A stretch of DNA of 64,000 nt, from the NCBI RefSeq assembly GCF_001968835.1, contig NZ_MRDE01000017.1:1-64000 (forward strand), read 5' to 3'. The notes under the pieces were generated by a model. The model searched no databases. It saw only the letters and a program-made list of their open reading frames with translations, and was not told the origin of the DNA. Below, piece by piece: positions 17,869 through 26,082 of this stretch (within the stretch, counting starts at the first letter, position 1; each line of letters opens with the position of its first letter). The stretch is from Tersicoccus phoenicis. Lineage in GTDB: Bacteria > Actinomycetota > Actinomycetes > Actinomycetales > Micrococcaceae. The position numbers were made by a program, and so were the translations under genes.

Positions 17869-19989
17869 TCAGAAATCCCCACCGCCGAAGTCGCCGCCCC
17901 CGAACCCGCCACCACCGAAGTCCCCGCCGCCCCAGGAGTCCCCGCCGAAGCCGCCTCCGCCGCCCCAGGAGTCGCCGCCACCCCAGCCGCCGCCGTGGCC
18001 GCCGCGCAGGATGGAATCGATCAGGATGCCGCCGAGCACGGCACCACCGAACCCGCCCCCGAACCCGCCACCGAATCCGCCGCCGCGGCCACCGCCCCAG
18101 CCTGCGTAGTCGCCGATGTCGTCCTGGGCGACTCGGCTGGCCTGCTCGGCGAGATCACCGGCTTGCTGGGCGTAGGTCAGTGCCGACCGTGGATCACGGG
18201 ACTGCAGGGCCAGCGCCTGGTCGAGGTTGCGCTGCGCCTCCGCGAGCCGGGTGCGGGCCTGGCTGCCGACCCCACCGCGTCGCGTGGTGATGAAGTCCGA
18301 GGCGGCGGAGATCCGGGCCCGGGCGCTCATGATCGTCTGCTGCAGGGAGTCGCGGGCCCGGCGAGCCTCCGACTGCTCGTCCCGGATGCCCGTGAGCGAC
18401 GCGTCGAGTGTCCGGTGGGCGCCCTCGACCCGGCGCAGCAGGTCGAACGGATCGGGTCTGCCGCCGCGGATCTGTTGCTCGACGGCGCTCACCGCGGTCT
18501 CGGCAGCGGCGACCTGTCCCACCAGCTCGGGATTCTGCCCGCTGTTCGCCAACGCCTTCGCCTCGGCGATGTCCTGCGCGGTGTCACCCAGCGCGCGGCG
18601 CAGTTGCTCGTCGGCGCGTTCCAGGTCGCTGCCGACCCGGTCGATCGCGTCGAGCAGTTGGTTCGTCTGCTGGACCGCCTGCTCGGCGGCGCGAATCGCC
18701 AGCGCCGCCTCGGAGCGGTTGCCTCCCTGGGCGGCCAGATCCCGATCGGCGGCGGCACGGGCCGACGCCACGAACGCGAGCCGCTCGTTCGCCTGGGTGA
18801 TGTTGTCGATGATGGTCGTCAGCGCGGTCTCGGCGTACCGGCCGCGGAGCGCGTCCAGGGAGCTCTCGTGGTCGGCCACCCGCGAGGCAGCACGCTGTGC
18901 GTCGTCGGTGACGCGAGCCAGTGCCTCGGGAGCACGCCGTTCCAGGGACCGGAGGGCGTCGAAGTCGCCCTTGCGCTCCGCCAGGACCCGGTTCGCGTCC
19001 TCGGAACGGCGGATGATCTCGCCCAGCCACGCACGCTGCTGCTGTTCCGTGTCCGGGGTGTCGTCGTCGAGCTGCTGGCGGAGTTTGAACGACTCGCGCA
19101 GATGGTTCTTCGAGCCCTCGATAGCGGCGGCGAACTGTTCGGTCGCCTTCTCGCCGTACTGCGCTTGGGCGAACGCGAGTTCCTGCTCGGAGGCGCGGAT
19201 ACCGTCGTCCGCGGCGATCAGTGCGGTGCCGGCGCGCTTGTTCAGTTCGTCCACGGACAGATTCGCGAAGGGGTCGGCCGGGCCCTGAGACTGGGTCGGC
19301 GCGTCCCCGTAGAGCGTGCCCGTGCCGTCCTGCCGGTAGGTCGAGGCGATCTGCTTGTTCCGGTTGCGGCGGCGTCGGCCGAGGAAGAAGATGCCACCGA
19401 TCAGGGCGGCGGCGACCAGGCCGAGGCCGAGCAGCGGCGAGAGGAAGCCGGCACCGCCGGCAGGGTTCTGACGCTGGACGGCGCCCGTGTCCCCGGCGCC
19501 ACTCGCGGCACTGCTGCGCAGCTGGTCCACGGCGGTCAGGGCCGCCTGAGCCCAGTTCCCGGCGGCGACCTGCGCCCCGGCCGCGTCCTTGGCGGCATTG
19601 ATCTCGGTGCTGCTGACGGCACTGTTGTTGTACTCCAGCATCGCACCGGTGCCCGTGTCGGTGGCGACGACCAGGATGGCGGAGTTGCTGGGGGCGTTGC
19701 TGCCCTGGATCGCCGCACGGGCCCACGCACTGGGTGAACTCGGGTTCTCGAACGTGCGCACGTACGCCACGAACAGGTTCTGCCCGGTGGACTGCTTCAG
19801 GTCGCGGACGGCCTGCTCGACGGCGGCGATCTCGCCACCGAGGGCGCCGGCCTCGTCGATCACCATGCGTCCGGTGGTGAAGGTGACCGGTGCCTCCGCG
19901 TGGGCCGACAGGGGCAGTGCTGCCGTGAAACCGAGCGCGGCCATGAGAGCGATCAGAACGGAAACAGGTCGCCGGTAGCGGGAGCGCAT
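17869..19989 (-). CDS. Secreted/membrane TPM-domain protein with coiled coil and Gly-rich tail
   Basis: 706 residues; ATG at 19989 with GAGGGGAATTCG in front. A signal peptide (residues 1-32, ending SAHAEA) leads into a TPM domain (about 35-170) containing DEAGALGG and VAYVRTFENPSSPSAWA. A transmembrane helix (LSPLLGLGLVAAALIGGIFFL) and an RRRRNRNK stop-transfer follow. About 350 residues of Ala/Arg/Glu/Gln coiled coil lie on the cytoplasmic side, then a tail of Gly/Trp/Asp/Phe repeats such as GGGDSWGGGGGFGGDSW. TPM domains are linked to photosystem repair in plants and to phosphatase activity in some bacteria; the role here is unproven. Context with PspA suggests envelope maintenance. A -10 TAGAAT lies at 20072-20077 (minus strand). 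Confidence 0.85.
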   Translation of the reverse strand: MRSRYRRPVSVLIALMAALGFTAALPLSAHAEAPVTFTTGRMVIDEAGALGGEIAAVEQAVRDLKQSTGQNLFVAYVRTFENPSSPSAWARAAIQGSNAPSNSAILVVATDTGTGAMLEYNNSAVSSTEINAAKDAAGAQVAAGNWAQAALTAVDQLRSSAASGAGDTGAVQRQNPAGGAGFLSPLLGLGLVAAALIGGIFFLGRRRRNRNKQIASTYRQDGTGTLYGDAPTQSQGPADPFANLSVDELNKRAGTALIAADDGIRASEQELAFAQAQYGEKATEQFAAAIEGSKNHLRESFKLRQQLDDDTPDTEQQQRAWLGEIIRRSEDANRVLAERKGDFDALRSLERRAPEALARVTDDAQRAASRVADHESSLDALRGRYAETALTTIIDNITQANERLAFVASARAAADRDLAAQGGNRSEAALAIRAAEQAVQQTNQLLDAIDRVGSDLERADEQLRRALGDTAQDIAEAKALANSGQNPELVGQVAAAETAVSAVEQQIRGGRPDPFDLLRRVEGAHRTLDASLTGIRDEQSEARRARDSLQQTIMSARARISAASDFITTRRGGVGSQARTRLAEAQRNLDQALALQSRDPRSALTYAQQAGDLAEQASRVAQDDIGDYAGWGGGRGGGFGGGFGGGFGGAVLGGILIDSILRGGHGGGWGGGDSWGGGGGFGGDSWGGGDFGGGGFGGGDFGGGDF

Positions 19990-20248
19990 CGAATTCCCCT
20001 CACCCCCCGGACGTTGCGCTGATGACGCAGACCGCCACGCCTCTCGTGACGGAACCGCCGGGATCGTCTTGATTCTATGGTTGCGATAAAACGGGCGAAA
20101 GGCGGCCGTGTCTGCCAGCAGCGTAAGCGGATCCTCGTTTTCGGTCAGTTCACAGGGAACGCTCAGGAGACGACCTCGACCGCCACAGACTTGAGCGCCA
20201 GACTGTCTCTGACGCAGGGTTGTGTCCGAGGTTGAGAAAGGAACCATC

Positions 20249-21826
20249 ATGACAGAGCAGCACGGGTCGGATCAGCCGGCTCCTCGCGGGTCCGCGGGCG
20301 AGGGTGCACCGCCGCGGCCGTCGCACCAGCCGGGTGAGTCCTTCACGCAGCCGATTCCGCGGGCCGGAGACACGCAGTCCTACGAACGGCAGCCCTACGA
20401 CCGGCAGCCGGGCACCGACGGTGTTGCCGGCGGGTACGGCCAGTCGAGTCAGTACGGGCAGTACGGGCAGTACGGGCAGTCCGAGTACGGCCAGTCCCCG
20501 TACGGGCAACCTCAGTACGGTCAGGAGCACCAGGCGCACGGTGCCAACGGTCAGAACTGGGGCGGTGGAGCGGAGACCGCCGCGCGCCCGGCGTCGCGGC
20601 GCCGGAGTCGGTTCGGGATGGGGACCTTGGTCGCCGCCACCCTGGCGGCCGGCTTGGTCGGCGGTGGAGCTGCGGTCGGTGTCACGACCCTCGCCGACGG
20701 CGGTGCGAGCGGTGTGCCCGCATCTCAGCAACCCGGCACGAACACCGTCATCGTCAACGACCGGAAGAACGTCAACGCGATCACGGCGGCGGCGCAGAAG
20801 GCATCTCCGTCGGTGGTGACCATCGCGGTCTCCGGTGGCGGTGCGTCCGGCACCGGGTCGGGCATCATCCTGGACGACAACGGGAACATCCTGACGAACA
20901 CGCACGTCGTCACGCTCGACGGTCAGGTGTCCCAGCCGTCCATCCAGGTGCAGTTGAACGACGGGCGGATCTTCTCCGGCTCGATCGTGGGCACCGATCC
21001 GCTCTCGGATCTGGCCGTGATCAAGATCGACGCCCAGAATCTGACCCCGGCGGAGCTGGGCAGCTCCTCCTCACTGAACGTCGGCGACACGGCGATCGCC
21101 ATCGGCTCCCCCCTGGGTCTGGCCGGCACCGTCACGGACGGTATCGTCTCCACGCTCAACCGGACCATCCAGGTGCAGTCGTCCGCGGTGCCGAAGGGTA
21201 GCGGTGGGGACTCGGGTGACCAGGGCAACGGCAACCAGGGGCCGTTCAACTTCGCGCCGCCGGGTGGCGGACAGAGCCAGCAGAGTGCCGGCCGGGGTTC
21301 CGTGTACCTCAACGTGATCCAGACCGACGCGGCGATCAACCCCGGCAACTCCGGCGGCGCGCTTGTCGACCAGGACGGCAAGATCATCGGGGTCAACGTC
21401 GCGATCGCGTCCTCCGGCTCGTCGTCGGGCTCCACCAGCGCCGGGAACATAGGCGTCGGGTTCTCCATCCCGATCGACCACGCCAAACGCGTCGCTGACG
21501 AGCTCATCAAGAACGGCAAGGCGACGCACGGCCAGCTCGGCGCGACGGTGCAGTCCTACGCGCCCGGTTCCTCGTCCTCCTCGACGTCGGCGTTCTCCAA
21601 CGGCGCCCGGATCGCCAGCGTGGTCCCCGGCTCGGCGGCCGAGAAGGCGGGACTGAAGGCCGGTGACGTGGTCACCAAGGTCGGCGACCGGAGCGTCCGG
21701 GACAGCCAGCAGCTGACGGCCGCGGTGCGCGAACAGGCGGCGGGTGCGACCGTCAAGATCGAGTACACCCGGGACGGCAGTACGCAGAGCACGCAGGTGA
21801 CGTTGGACGCGGCCAGCATCCAGTAG
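20249..21826 (+). CDS. htrA: Membrane-anchored HtrA/DegP-type serine protease with PDZ domain
   Basis: 525 residues; ATG at 20249 with RBS GAAAGGA. The cytoplasmic N-terminus (about 120 residues) is Tyr/Gly/Gln-rich, with repeated YGQ units. One transmembrane helix (LVAATLAAGLVGGGAAVGV) follows, then a trypsin-like S1C domain with catalytic triad His219 (TNTHVV), Asp254 (LSDLAV) and Ser368 (NPGNSGGAL). A C-terminal PDZ domain contains SAAEKAGLKAGDVVTKVGD. It is expected to degrade or refold proteins outside the membrane, like mycobacterial PepD/HtrA. It is divergent from the TPM gene across 259 bp and ends in a strong terminator. Confidence 0.93.
   Translation: MTEQHGSDQPAPRGSAGEGAPPRPSHQPGESFTQPIPRAGDTQSYERQPYDRQPGTDGVAGGYGQSSQYGQYGQYGQSEYGQSPYGQPQYGQEHQAHGANGQNWGGGAETAARPASRRRSRFGMGTLVAATLAAGLVGGGAAVGVTTLADGGASGVPASQQPGTNTVIVNDRKNVNAITAAAQKASPSVVTIAVSGGGASGTGSGIILDDNGNILTNTHVVTLDGQVSQPSIQVQLNDGRIFSGSIVGTDPLSDLAVIKIDAQNLTPAELGSSSSLNVGDTAIAIGSPLGLAGTVTDGIVSTLNRTIQVQSSAVPKGSGGDSGDQGNGNQGPFNFAPPGGGQSQQSAGRGSVYLNVIQTDAAINPGNSGGALVDQDGKIIGVNVAIASSGSSSGSTSAGNIGVGFSIPIDHAKRVADELIKNGKATHGQLGATVQSYAPGSSSSSTSAFSNGARIASVVPGSAAEKAGLKAGDVVTKVGDRSVRDSQQLTAAVREQAAGATVKIEYTRDGSTQSTQVTLDAASIQ
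20448..20483 (+). repeat. 9-bp tandem repeat encoding YGQ in htrA
   Basis: Copies of CAGTACGGG run head to tail here and degenerate copies continue to about 20525. They encode the Tyr-Gly-Gln repeats of the HtrA cytoplasmic tail. Slippage could change the number of units. Confidence 0.7.
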
Positions 21827-21866
21827 CCCGTTCGCAACCTCCTCCGGTACCGTCCCGCGGACGGCA

Positions 21867-21902
21867 CGAGCGCCGCTCCGGTGACCACGGGAGCGGCGCT
21901 CG
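21867..21902 (+). terminator. Terminator hairpin after htrA
   Basis: A perfect 13-bp stem CGAGCGCCGCTCC and its complement flank a 10-base spacer that can itself pair three more bases. It lies 40 bp after the htrA stop and separates it from etfB. Confidence 0.85.
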
Positions 21903-21959
21903 GCCGTCCCGGGCTGGAAGGATCGGGGTCGACCGAGCACGTGTGATTAGCTAGAGGAC

Positions 21960-22766
21960 GTGCAGACCTCGGGTTTGAAGATCCTCGTGCTGGTCAAGTA
22001 CGTACCGGACGCCCAGTTCCCCCGGCAGCTGACCGGCGACGGCCACACGCTCGCTCGTGGGGAGAGCATCCTCTCCGAACTGGACGAGTACGCCCTCGAG
22101 GCCGCCGTCCGGATCCGCGAGACGGCCGCGGGGGACAACGCGACCGTCAGCGTCACGGCCCTGACCATGGGCCCCGCCGACGCCACCAACGCCCTGCGCA
22201 AGGCCTTGCAGTTCGGGGCTGACGAGGCGTATCACCTGACCGACGAGGCGCTCGCCGGTTCGGACGCGGCCGCCACCTCCCGCGCTCTGGCGGCCGCCTA
22301 CCGGCACATCGGGGGAGCGGACCTCGTGCTCTGTGGAATGGCCTCCACCGACGGTGAGACGTCGCTGGTCCCCGCCCAGCTCGCCGAGCGACTCGCACTG
22401 GCGCAGATCACCTTCGCCGACAGCCTCGACGTCGCCGACGGGGTCGTCCGCGCCACCCGCCACGGCACCACGGACGCGGAGTCCCTGGAGGCACCGCTCC
22501 CGGCCCTCGTCTCGGTCACCGACCAGGCCAACGATCCCCGTTACCCCAACTTCAAGGCGATCATGGCCGCCAAGAAGAAGCCCGTCTCGACTCTGTCCCT
22601 GTCCGACGTGGGACTTGCCCCCGATGCGGTGGGTGTCGCCGGGTCCTGGACCCGCGTGGTCGAGGCGACCGAGCGGCCGGCCCGCACCGCAGGCATCGTG
22701 CTCACCGACGAGGGCGACGCCGGCATCCGGCTGGTCGACTTCCTCGCCGAACGCCGGCTGCTCTGA
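21960..22766 (+). CDS. etfB: Electron transfer flavoprotein beta subunit
   Basis: 268 residues from the GTG at 21960. It begins LKILVLVKYVPDAQF and has the DEYALEAAVRIRE and GMASTDGETSLVPAQLAERL motifs of the EtfB/FixA family, including the region that contacts dehydrogenases and AMP. With EtfA it forms the soluble FAD/AMP heterodimer that takes electrons from acyl-CoA dehydrogenases such as the one at 5.9-7.2 kb. TTAGCT lies seven bases before the GTG, so the message is probably leaderless. A TTG at 21975 would give a shorter protein starting at the usual family position. Confidence 0.93.
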   Translation: MQTSGLKILVLVKYVPDAQFPRQLTGDGHTLARGESILSELDEYALEAAVRIRETAAGDNATVSVTALTMGPADATNALRKALQFGADEAYHLTDEALAGSDAAATSRALAAAYRHIGGADLVLCGMASTDGETSLVPAQLAERLALAQITFADSLDVADGVVRATRHGTTDAESLEAPLPALVSVTDQANDPRYPNFKAIMAAKKKPVSTLSLSDVGLAPDAVGVAGSWTRVVEATERPARTAGIVLTDEGDAGIRLVDFLAERRLL

Positions 22767-22853
22767 GCCCTCCCTCGCGCCCCCTGCGTCCGACCCGAGC
22801 TCACGAATCCCGCACCGCCGCCGTTGCTTCGACGTCTCACTGAGGAGAACCCC

Positions 22854-23810
22854 ATGAGCACCGTCCTGATCTACCTGGACGCCCCGCACGGCACCACGTT
22901 GTCCAAAGCGGCCCGGGAGCTGCTGACCCTGGGCCGTTCGCTCGGCGACGTCACCGCTCTGACCGCCGACGAGGTCGAGTCCGTCCTGCTGGACAGCCTC
23001 GCCGACCACGGCGCCACGGGCCTGCTCATGCCGGCGGAGCCGCTCGAGGACCTGCTCGTGGCGGGGAAGGCCGCGCTGCTCGCCGCCGCGATCGACCAGG
23101 TCCGGCCCGACGTCGTGCTGCTGGGCAACACGTTCGAGGAGAAGGAGATCGCCGGACGGGCCGGGATCAAGACCGGCTCCGGGGTGATCACCGACGCCGT
23201 CGCGGTCCACGACACGGATCAGGGCCCGATGGCCGCCAAGTCCGTGCTCGCCGGCGCGTGGTCGAGCCGCACCGTCGTCACCTCCGGGACGCCCATCATC
23301 ACGGTCAAGCCGAACGCCGTGGTGGCGCTGGCCGCGTCGACGCCGACGGAGGTCACCACCGACACCGTGACCGTCCCGGATCCGGGCCCGGCCGCCCGGA
23401 TCACCGCCCGATCACCGAAGCCGGCCAGCGCCCGGCCGGACCTGACCGAGGCACGCGTCGTCGTCGCCGGCGGCCGCGGCACCGGCGGCGACTTCGGCCC
23501 GCTCGAGGCGCTCGCCGACGAGCTCCACGGGGCGATCGGGGCCTCCCGCGCCGCGACGGACGCCGGGTGGATCGACCACGACGCGCAGGTGGGGCAGACC
23601 GGCAAGACGGTCTCCCCGCAGCTCTACATCTCCGCCGGCATCTCCGGGGCCATTCAGCAGAAGGCCGGGATGCAGACGTCGCAGACCATCATCGCGATCA
23701 ACAAGGACGCTGACGCCCCCGTCTTCGAGGTCGCCGACCTCGGCATCGTCGGGGACCTGTTCGCCGTGCTGCCGCAGGCCACGGAGGAGATCCGCCGGCG
23801 CCGCGGCTGA
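22854..23810 (+). CDS. etfA: Electron transfer flavoprotein alpha subunit
   Basis: 318 residues; ATG at 22854 with GAGGAG nearby. The N-terminal half is an adenine-nucleotide alpha-hydrolase-like domain. The C-terminal FAD-binding domain shows [39 protein letters not shown] and [19 protein letters not shown] split across its length, all typical of EtfA. It follows etfB by 87 bp in the same orientation and is almost certainly in the same operon. The two products form the ETF heterodimer. Confidence 0.95.
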   Translation: MSTVLIYLDAPHGTTLSKAARELLTLGRSLGDVTALTADEVESVLLDSLADHGATGLLMPAEPLEDLLVAGKAALLAAAIDQVRPDVVLLGNTFEEKEIAGRAGIKTGSGVITDAVAVHDTDQGPMAAKSVLAGAWSSRTVVTSGTPIITVKPNAVVALAASTPTEVTTDTVTVPDPGPAARITARSPKPASARPDLTEARVVVAGGRGTGGDFGPLEALADELHGAIGASRAATDAGWIDHDAQVGQTGKTVSPQLYISAGISGAIQQKAGMQTSQTIIAINKDADAPVFEVADLGIVGDLFAVLPQATEEIRRRRG

Positions 23811-23819
23811 GGGGTTCCG

Positions 23820-23914
23820 TGATCCCTCCTCGGCGCGTGCTTCCCCCTCCCGCGCCGACCCCTCCTCCCGCGTCGACCCCTCCTTCGCGTGGACCTCGCG
23901 CGCACCCTCCTTCC
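23820..23914. repeat. Degenerate CCCTCC-CGCGT-GA tandem repeats
   Basis: Four or five imperfect units of about 17-20 bp, each built on a pyrimidine tract CCCTCCT followed by CGCG and TCGA/TGGA/TTGA, run through the space after etfA. The last unit merges into the outer arm of the long inverted repeat that follows. No coding function is seen. Confidence 0.5.
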
Positions 23915-23979
23915 GCGTTGACTATTGAATTTCGGGGCTCGAATCACGCAATGGAGCCCCAGAATTCAATAGTCAACGC
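23915..23979. repeat. Long imperfect inverted repeat (26-bp arms)
   Basis: Arms at 23915-23940 and 23954-23979 are identical in 24 of 26 positions: 17 matched bases beginning GCGTTGACTATTGAATT, two mismatches, then GGGGCTC. They enclose a 13-base loop. It lies between convergent etfA and trmL. The A+T-rich outer stem is unlike the surrounding DNA. It may be a bidirectional terminator, a REP-like element or a miniature mobile element. Confidence 0.9.
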
Positions 23980-24061
23980 AAAGTCAGGGGGCGCGGGGCG
24001 CGGGGTGGGCACGGTCGCGCGCCACGAGCAGGACGCCGGCCCCACGCGGGCGCGTCAGGTG

Positions 24062-24535
24062 TCAGCGGGTGAGGGCGGCGCCGGCGAAGCCGTGCTGACG
24101 CCACGCCTCGTACACCGCGATCGACGCGGCATTGGTCAGATTCAGCGACCGGCGGCCGGGCAGCATGGGGATCCGCACCAGCTCGGTGACGTGCGGGTCC
24201 GCCTTCGCCGCCGCGCTGAGCCCCACCGACTCCCGGCCGAACATCAGCACGTCGCCCGGCTTGTAGGCGATGTCGCTGTGCGCTCGGGTGCCCTCGGCGG
24301 TGAACGCGAACACCCGGGCGGGCATCAGCGCCGCCCACGCCGTCTCCCGGTCCGGGTGGACGGTCATGACGGCGAGGTCGTGGTAGTCCAGGCCGGCACG
24401 GCGCAGCCTGGCCTCCGTCAGGTCGAACCCGAGCGGCTCGACCAGATGCAGTTCCGCCCCGGTCAGCGCGGCCAGCCGGATCGCCGCACCGGTGTTGCCG
24501 GGGATCTCGGGGGAGTCGAACAGGATTCGGAACAC
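24062..24535 (-). CDS. trmL: tRNA (cytidine/uridine-34 2'-O)-methyltransferase TrmL (SPOUT)
   Basis: 157 residues from the GTG at 24535. SPOUT knot methyltransferase: N-terminal FDSPEIPGNTGAAIRLAALTGAELHL is split across the first beta-alpha units, and the SAM-binding knot is formed by LMFGRESVGLS and IPMLPGRRSLNLTNAASIAVYE. TrmL methylates the wobble ribose of some leucine tRNAs. The length matches the family (about 155). A TACACT element lies eight bases before the GTG on the minus strand, so a leaderless or very short leader is likely. Divergent from dinB. Confidence 0.93.
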   Translation of the reverse strand: MFRILFDSPEIPGNTGAAIRLAALTGAELHLVEPLGFDLTEARLRRAGLDYHDLAVMTVHPDRETAWAALMPARVFAFTAEGTRAHSDIAYKPGDVLMFGRESVGLSAAAKADPHVTELVRIPMLPGRRSLNLTNAASIAVYEAWRQHGFAGAALTR

Positions 24536-24621
24536 GATCGACCAGTGTAGTGGCGGGGGCGTTGCCCGGGTTGCGTCCTCGCGCGGTCGGCGTCATTCGT
24601 GACACGCCGGCGCGGACCGGT

Positions 24622-24633
24622 GAGAATCGACCC
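24622..24633 (+). promoter_or_regulatory. Leaderless -10 element of dinB
   Basis: GAGAAT (24622-24627) plus six bases (CGACCC) precedes the ATG at 24634. The first base departs from TANNNT but the A and T positions that matter most are kept. Confidence 0.4.
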
Positions 24634-25962
24634 ATGACCAGCCCGGACGGCACCACGTTCCCCACTCCGGGGGAGCCGACGGCGCCGGGGGAGCCGACGA
24701 CGCCGGGGGACCTGAGCACGGCGAAGAAATCGGTGCCGCAGGAACCGACGGCGCTGCAGGACCCGACGGTGCCGGGGGACCTGAGCACGGCGAAGGAATC
24801 GGTGCCGGAGGAACCGACGGTGCTGCAGGAGCCGATGATGCTGCAGGAAACGACGGCGCTGCAGGACCCGCTGACGACGGGGACCGCCCGTCCCTGGGTG
24901 CTGCACGTTGACCTCGACCAGTTCATCGCCGCCGTCGAGGTGCTGCGCCATCCGGAGCTGGCCGGCAGGCCCGTCGTCATCGGCGGCCGTGGGGACCCGA
25001 CCGAGCGGGCCGTGGTGTCGACGGCGTCGTACGAGGCCCGTGCGTTCGGCGTCGGCTCCGGGATGCCGATGAAGATCGCGGCCCGCAAGCTTCCCGACGC
25101 GGTGTTCCTGCCCGTCGATGCCGCCGCCTACGAGGCCGCATCCGCCGTCGTGATGGCCACCCTGCGGGAGCAGCCCGGCGTCGTCGTCGAGGTCCTCGGC
25201 TGGGACGAGGCGTTCCTCGGCGTGGTGACCGACGACCCGGAGAGCGTGGCCCGGCGGGTACAGGCCGCCGTGCTCGCCGCGACGGGTCTGCACTGTTCGG
25301 TCGGTATCGGGGACAACAAGGTGCGCGCCAAGATCGCCACCGGGTTCGGCAAGCCTGCCGGTAGCTACCGGCTGACCGCCGATACGTGGTTCCCGGTGAT
25401 GGGCGAGCGGCCCACCCGGGAGCTGTGGGGCGTGGGCGCGAAGGTCTCCGCCCGGCTCGCCGGCCTCGGGGTGCGCACCGTCGCGGAACTGGCCGCCCAT
25501 CCCGAGGCCGGCCTGGTCGCCGAGTTCGGCCCCCGGATGGGCCCCTGGTACGGGGGCCTGGGCCGCGGCGACGGGCCCGGCGTCGTCGACGACAGCCCGT
25601 GGGTCGCCCGCGGGCACAGCCACGAGACCACCTACCAGCAGAACCTGACGACGCCGGAGCAGGTCGCCGAAGCGATCCGCGTCCTCGCCGCCGCCGTCGC
25701 CGAGGACACGGAGGCCGAGGAGCGGCCGGTCGTCCGGCTCACGCTCAAGGTCCGGTACGCCCCGTTCGTCACGAAGGTGTACGGCGGCAAGCTGCCGGAG
25801 CCGACCCGGGACCGGGACACCGTGATCGCCGCGGCGCTCGACCTGGCCGTGCACCGGATCGAACCCGGCCGGGAGGTGCGGCTGCTCGGCGTGCGAGCCG
25901 AGATGGCGTTGCCCACGCCGACCGACCCGGAGACGCGCACACCCGTGCGCGGCCGTTGGTAG
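24634..25962 (+). CDS. dinB: Y-family DNA polymerase IV, DinB2-like, with aliphatic steric gate
   Basis: 442 residues. After a Pro/Glu/Thr-rich extension of about 85 residues, containing a duplicated 23-residue unit, the polymerase begins WVLHVDLDQFIAAVEV. Catalytic acids are Asp93 and Asp95, then Asp191-Glu192 in VEVLGWDEAF. The GWDEA form and the little-finger region resemble mycobacterial DinB2 rather than DinB1. The steric-gate position after DLDQF is Ile98; canonical enzymes have Tyr or Phe, and M. smegmatis DinB2 has Leu and readily inserts ribonucleotides. I infer relaxed sugar selection. No clear beta-clamp motif is seen at the C-terminus (RTPVRGRW). Translesion or ribonucleotide-tolerant repair is the likely role. 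Confidence 0.93.
   Translation: MTSPDGTTFPTPGEPTAPGEPTTPGDLSTAKKSVPQEPTALQDPTVPGDLSTAKESVPEEPTVLQEPMMLQETTALQDPLTTGTARPWVLHVDLDQFIAAVEVLRHPELAGRPVVIGGRGDPTERAVVSTASYEARAFGVGSGMPMKIAARKLPDAVFLPVDAAAYEAASAVVMATLREQPGVVVEVLGWDEAFLGVVTDDPESVARRVQAAVLAATGLHCSVGIGDNKVRAKIATGFGKPAGSYRLTADTWFPVMGERPTRELWGVGAKVSARLAGLGVRTVAELAAHPEAGLVAEFGPRMGPWYGGLGRGDGPGVVDDSPWVARGHSHETTYQQNLTTPEQVAEAIRVLAAAVAEDTEAEERPVVRLTLKVRYAPFVTKVYGGKLPEPTRDRDTVIAAALDLAVHRIEPGREVRLLGVRAEMALPTPTDPETRTPVRGRW
24702..24839 (+). repeat. 69-bp tandem duplication within dinB
   Basis: Two head-to-tail copies (24702-24770 and 24771-24839) encode GDLSTAKKSVPQEPT and GDLSTAKESVPEEPT plus flanking residues. They differ at a few positions. 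The duplication lies in the non-catalytic N-terminal extension and keeps the frame (69 = 3 x 23). Confidence 0.9.
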
Positions 25963-26067
25963 CGGGTGCCGGCCGACGGCGAGCCGTAGCGGGTGCCGGC
26001 CGTCGCAAGCCGTCGCGGGGGCGCGTCGGCGGGCGAGCCGTCGCGGGGGCGCGTCGGCGGGCGGACC
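25959..26067 (+). repeat. Four-copy 26-28 bp tandem repeat between dinB and the cysteine desulfurase
   Basis: Two diverged pairs of units: 25959-25985 and 25986-26011 begin GTAGCGGGTGCCGGCCG, while 26012-26039 and 26040-26067 begin GTCGCGGGGGCGCGTCGGCG. Each ends GAGCC, AAGCC or GGACC. The first unit contains the dinB stop codon, and the array ends four bases before the TAGAAT -10 of the next gene. Confidence 0.85.
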
Positions 26068-26070
26068 GAG

Positions 26071-26082
26071 TAGAATCGACCG
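26071..26082 (+). promoter_or_regulatory. Leaderless -10 element of the cysteine desulfurase gene
   Basis: TAGAAT (26071-26076) plus six bases (CGACCG) ends at the GTG at 26083. The region expected for the -35 is the end of the tandem repeat. Confidence 0.55.

Noticed and set aside
20155-20185. GGGAAC as an extracytoplasmic-function sigma promoter for htrA
   Set aside because: No matching GTT/CGTT -10 element at the right spacing, so it would be guesswork.
23915-23979. Inverted repeat as the ends of an insertion sequence
   Set aside because: Only 13 bases lie between the arms, so there is no room for a transposase, and no target duplication is visible.
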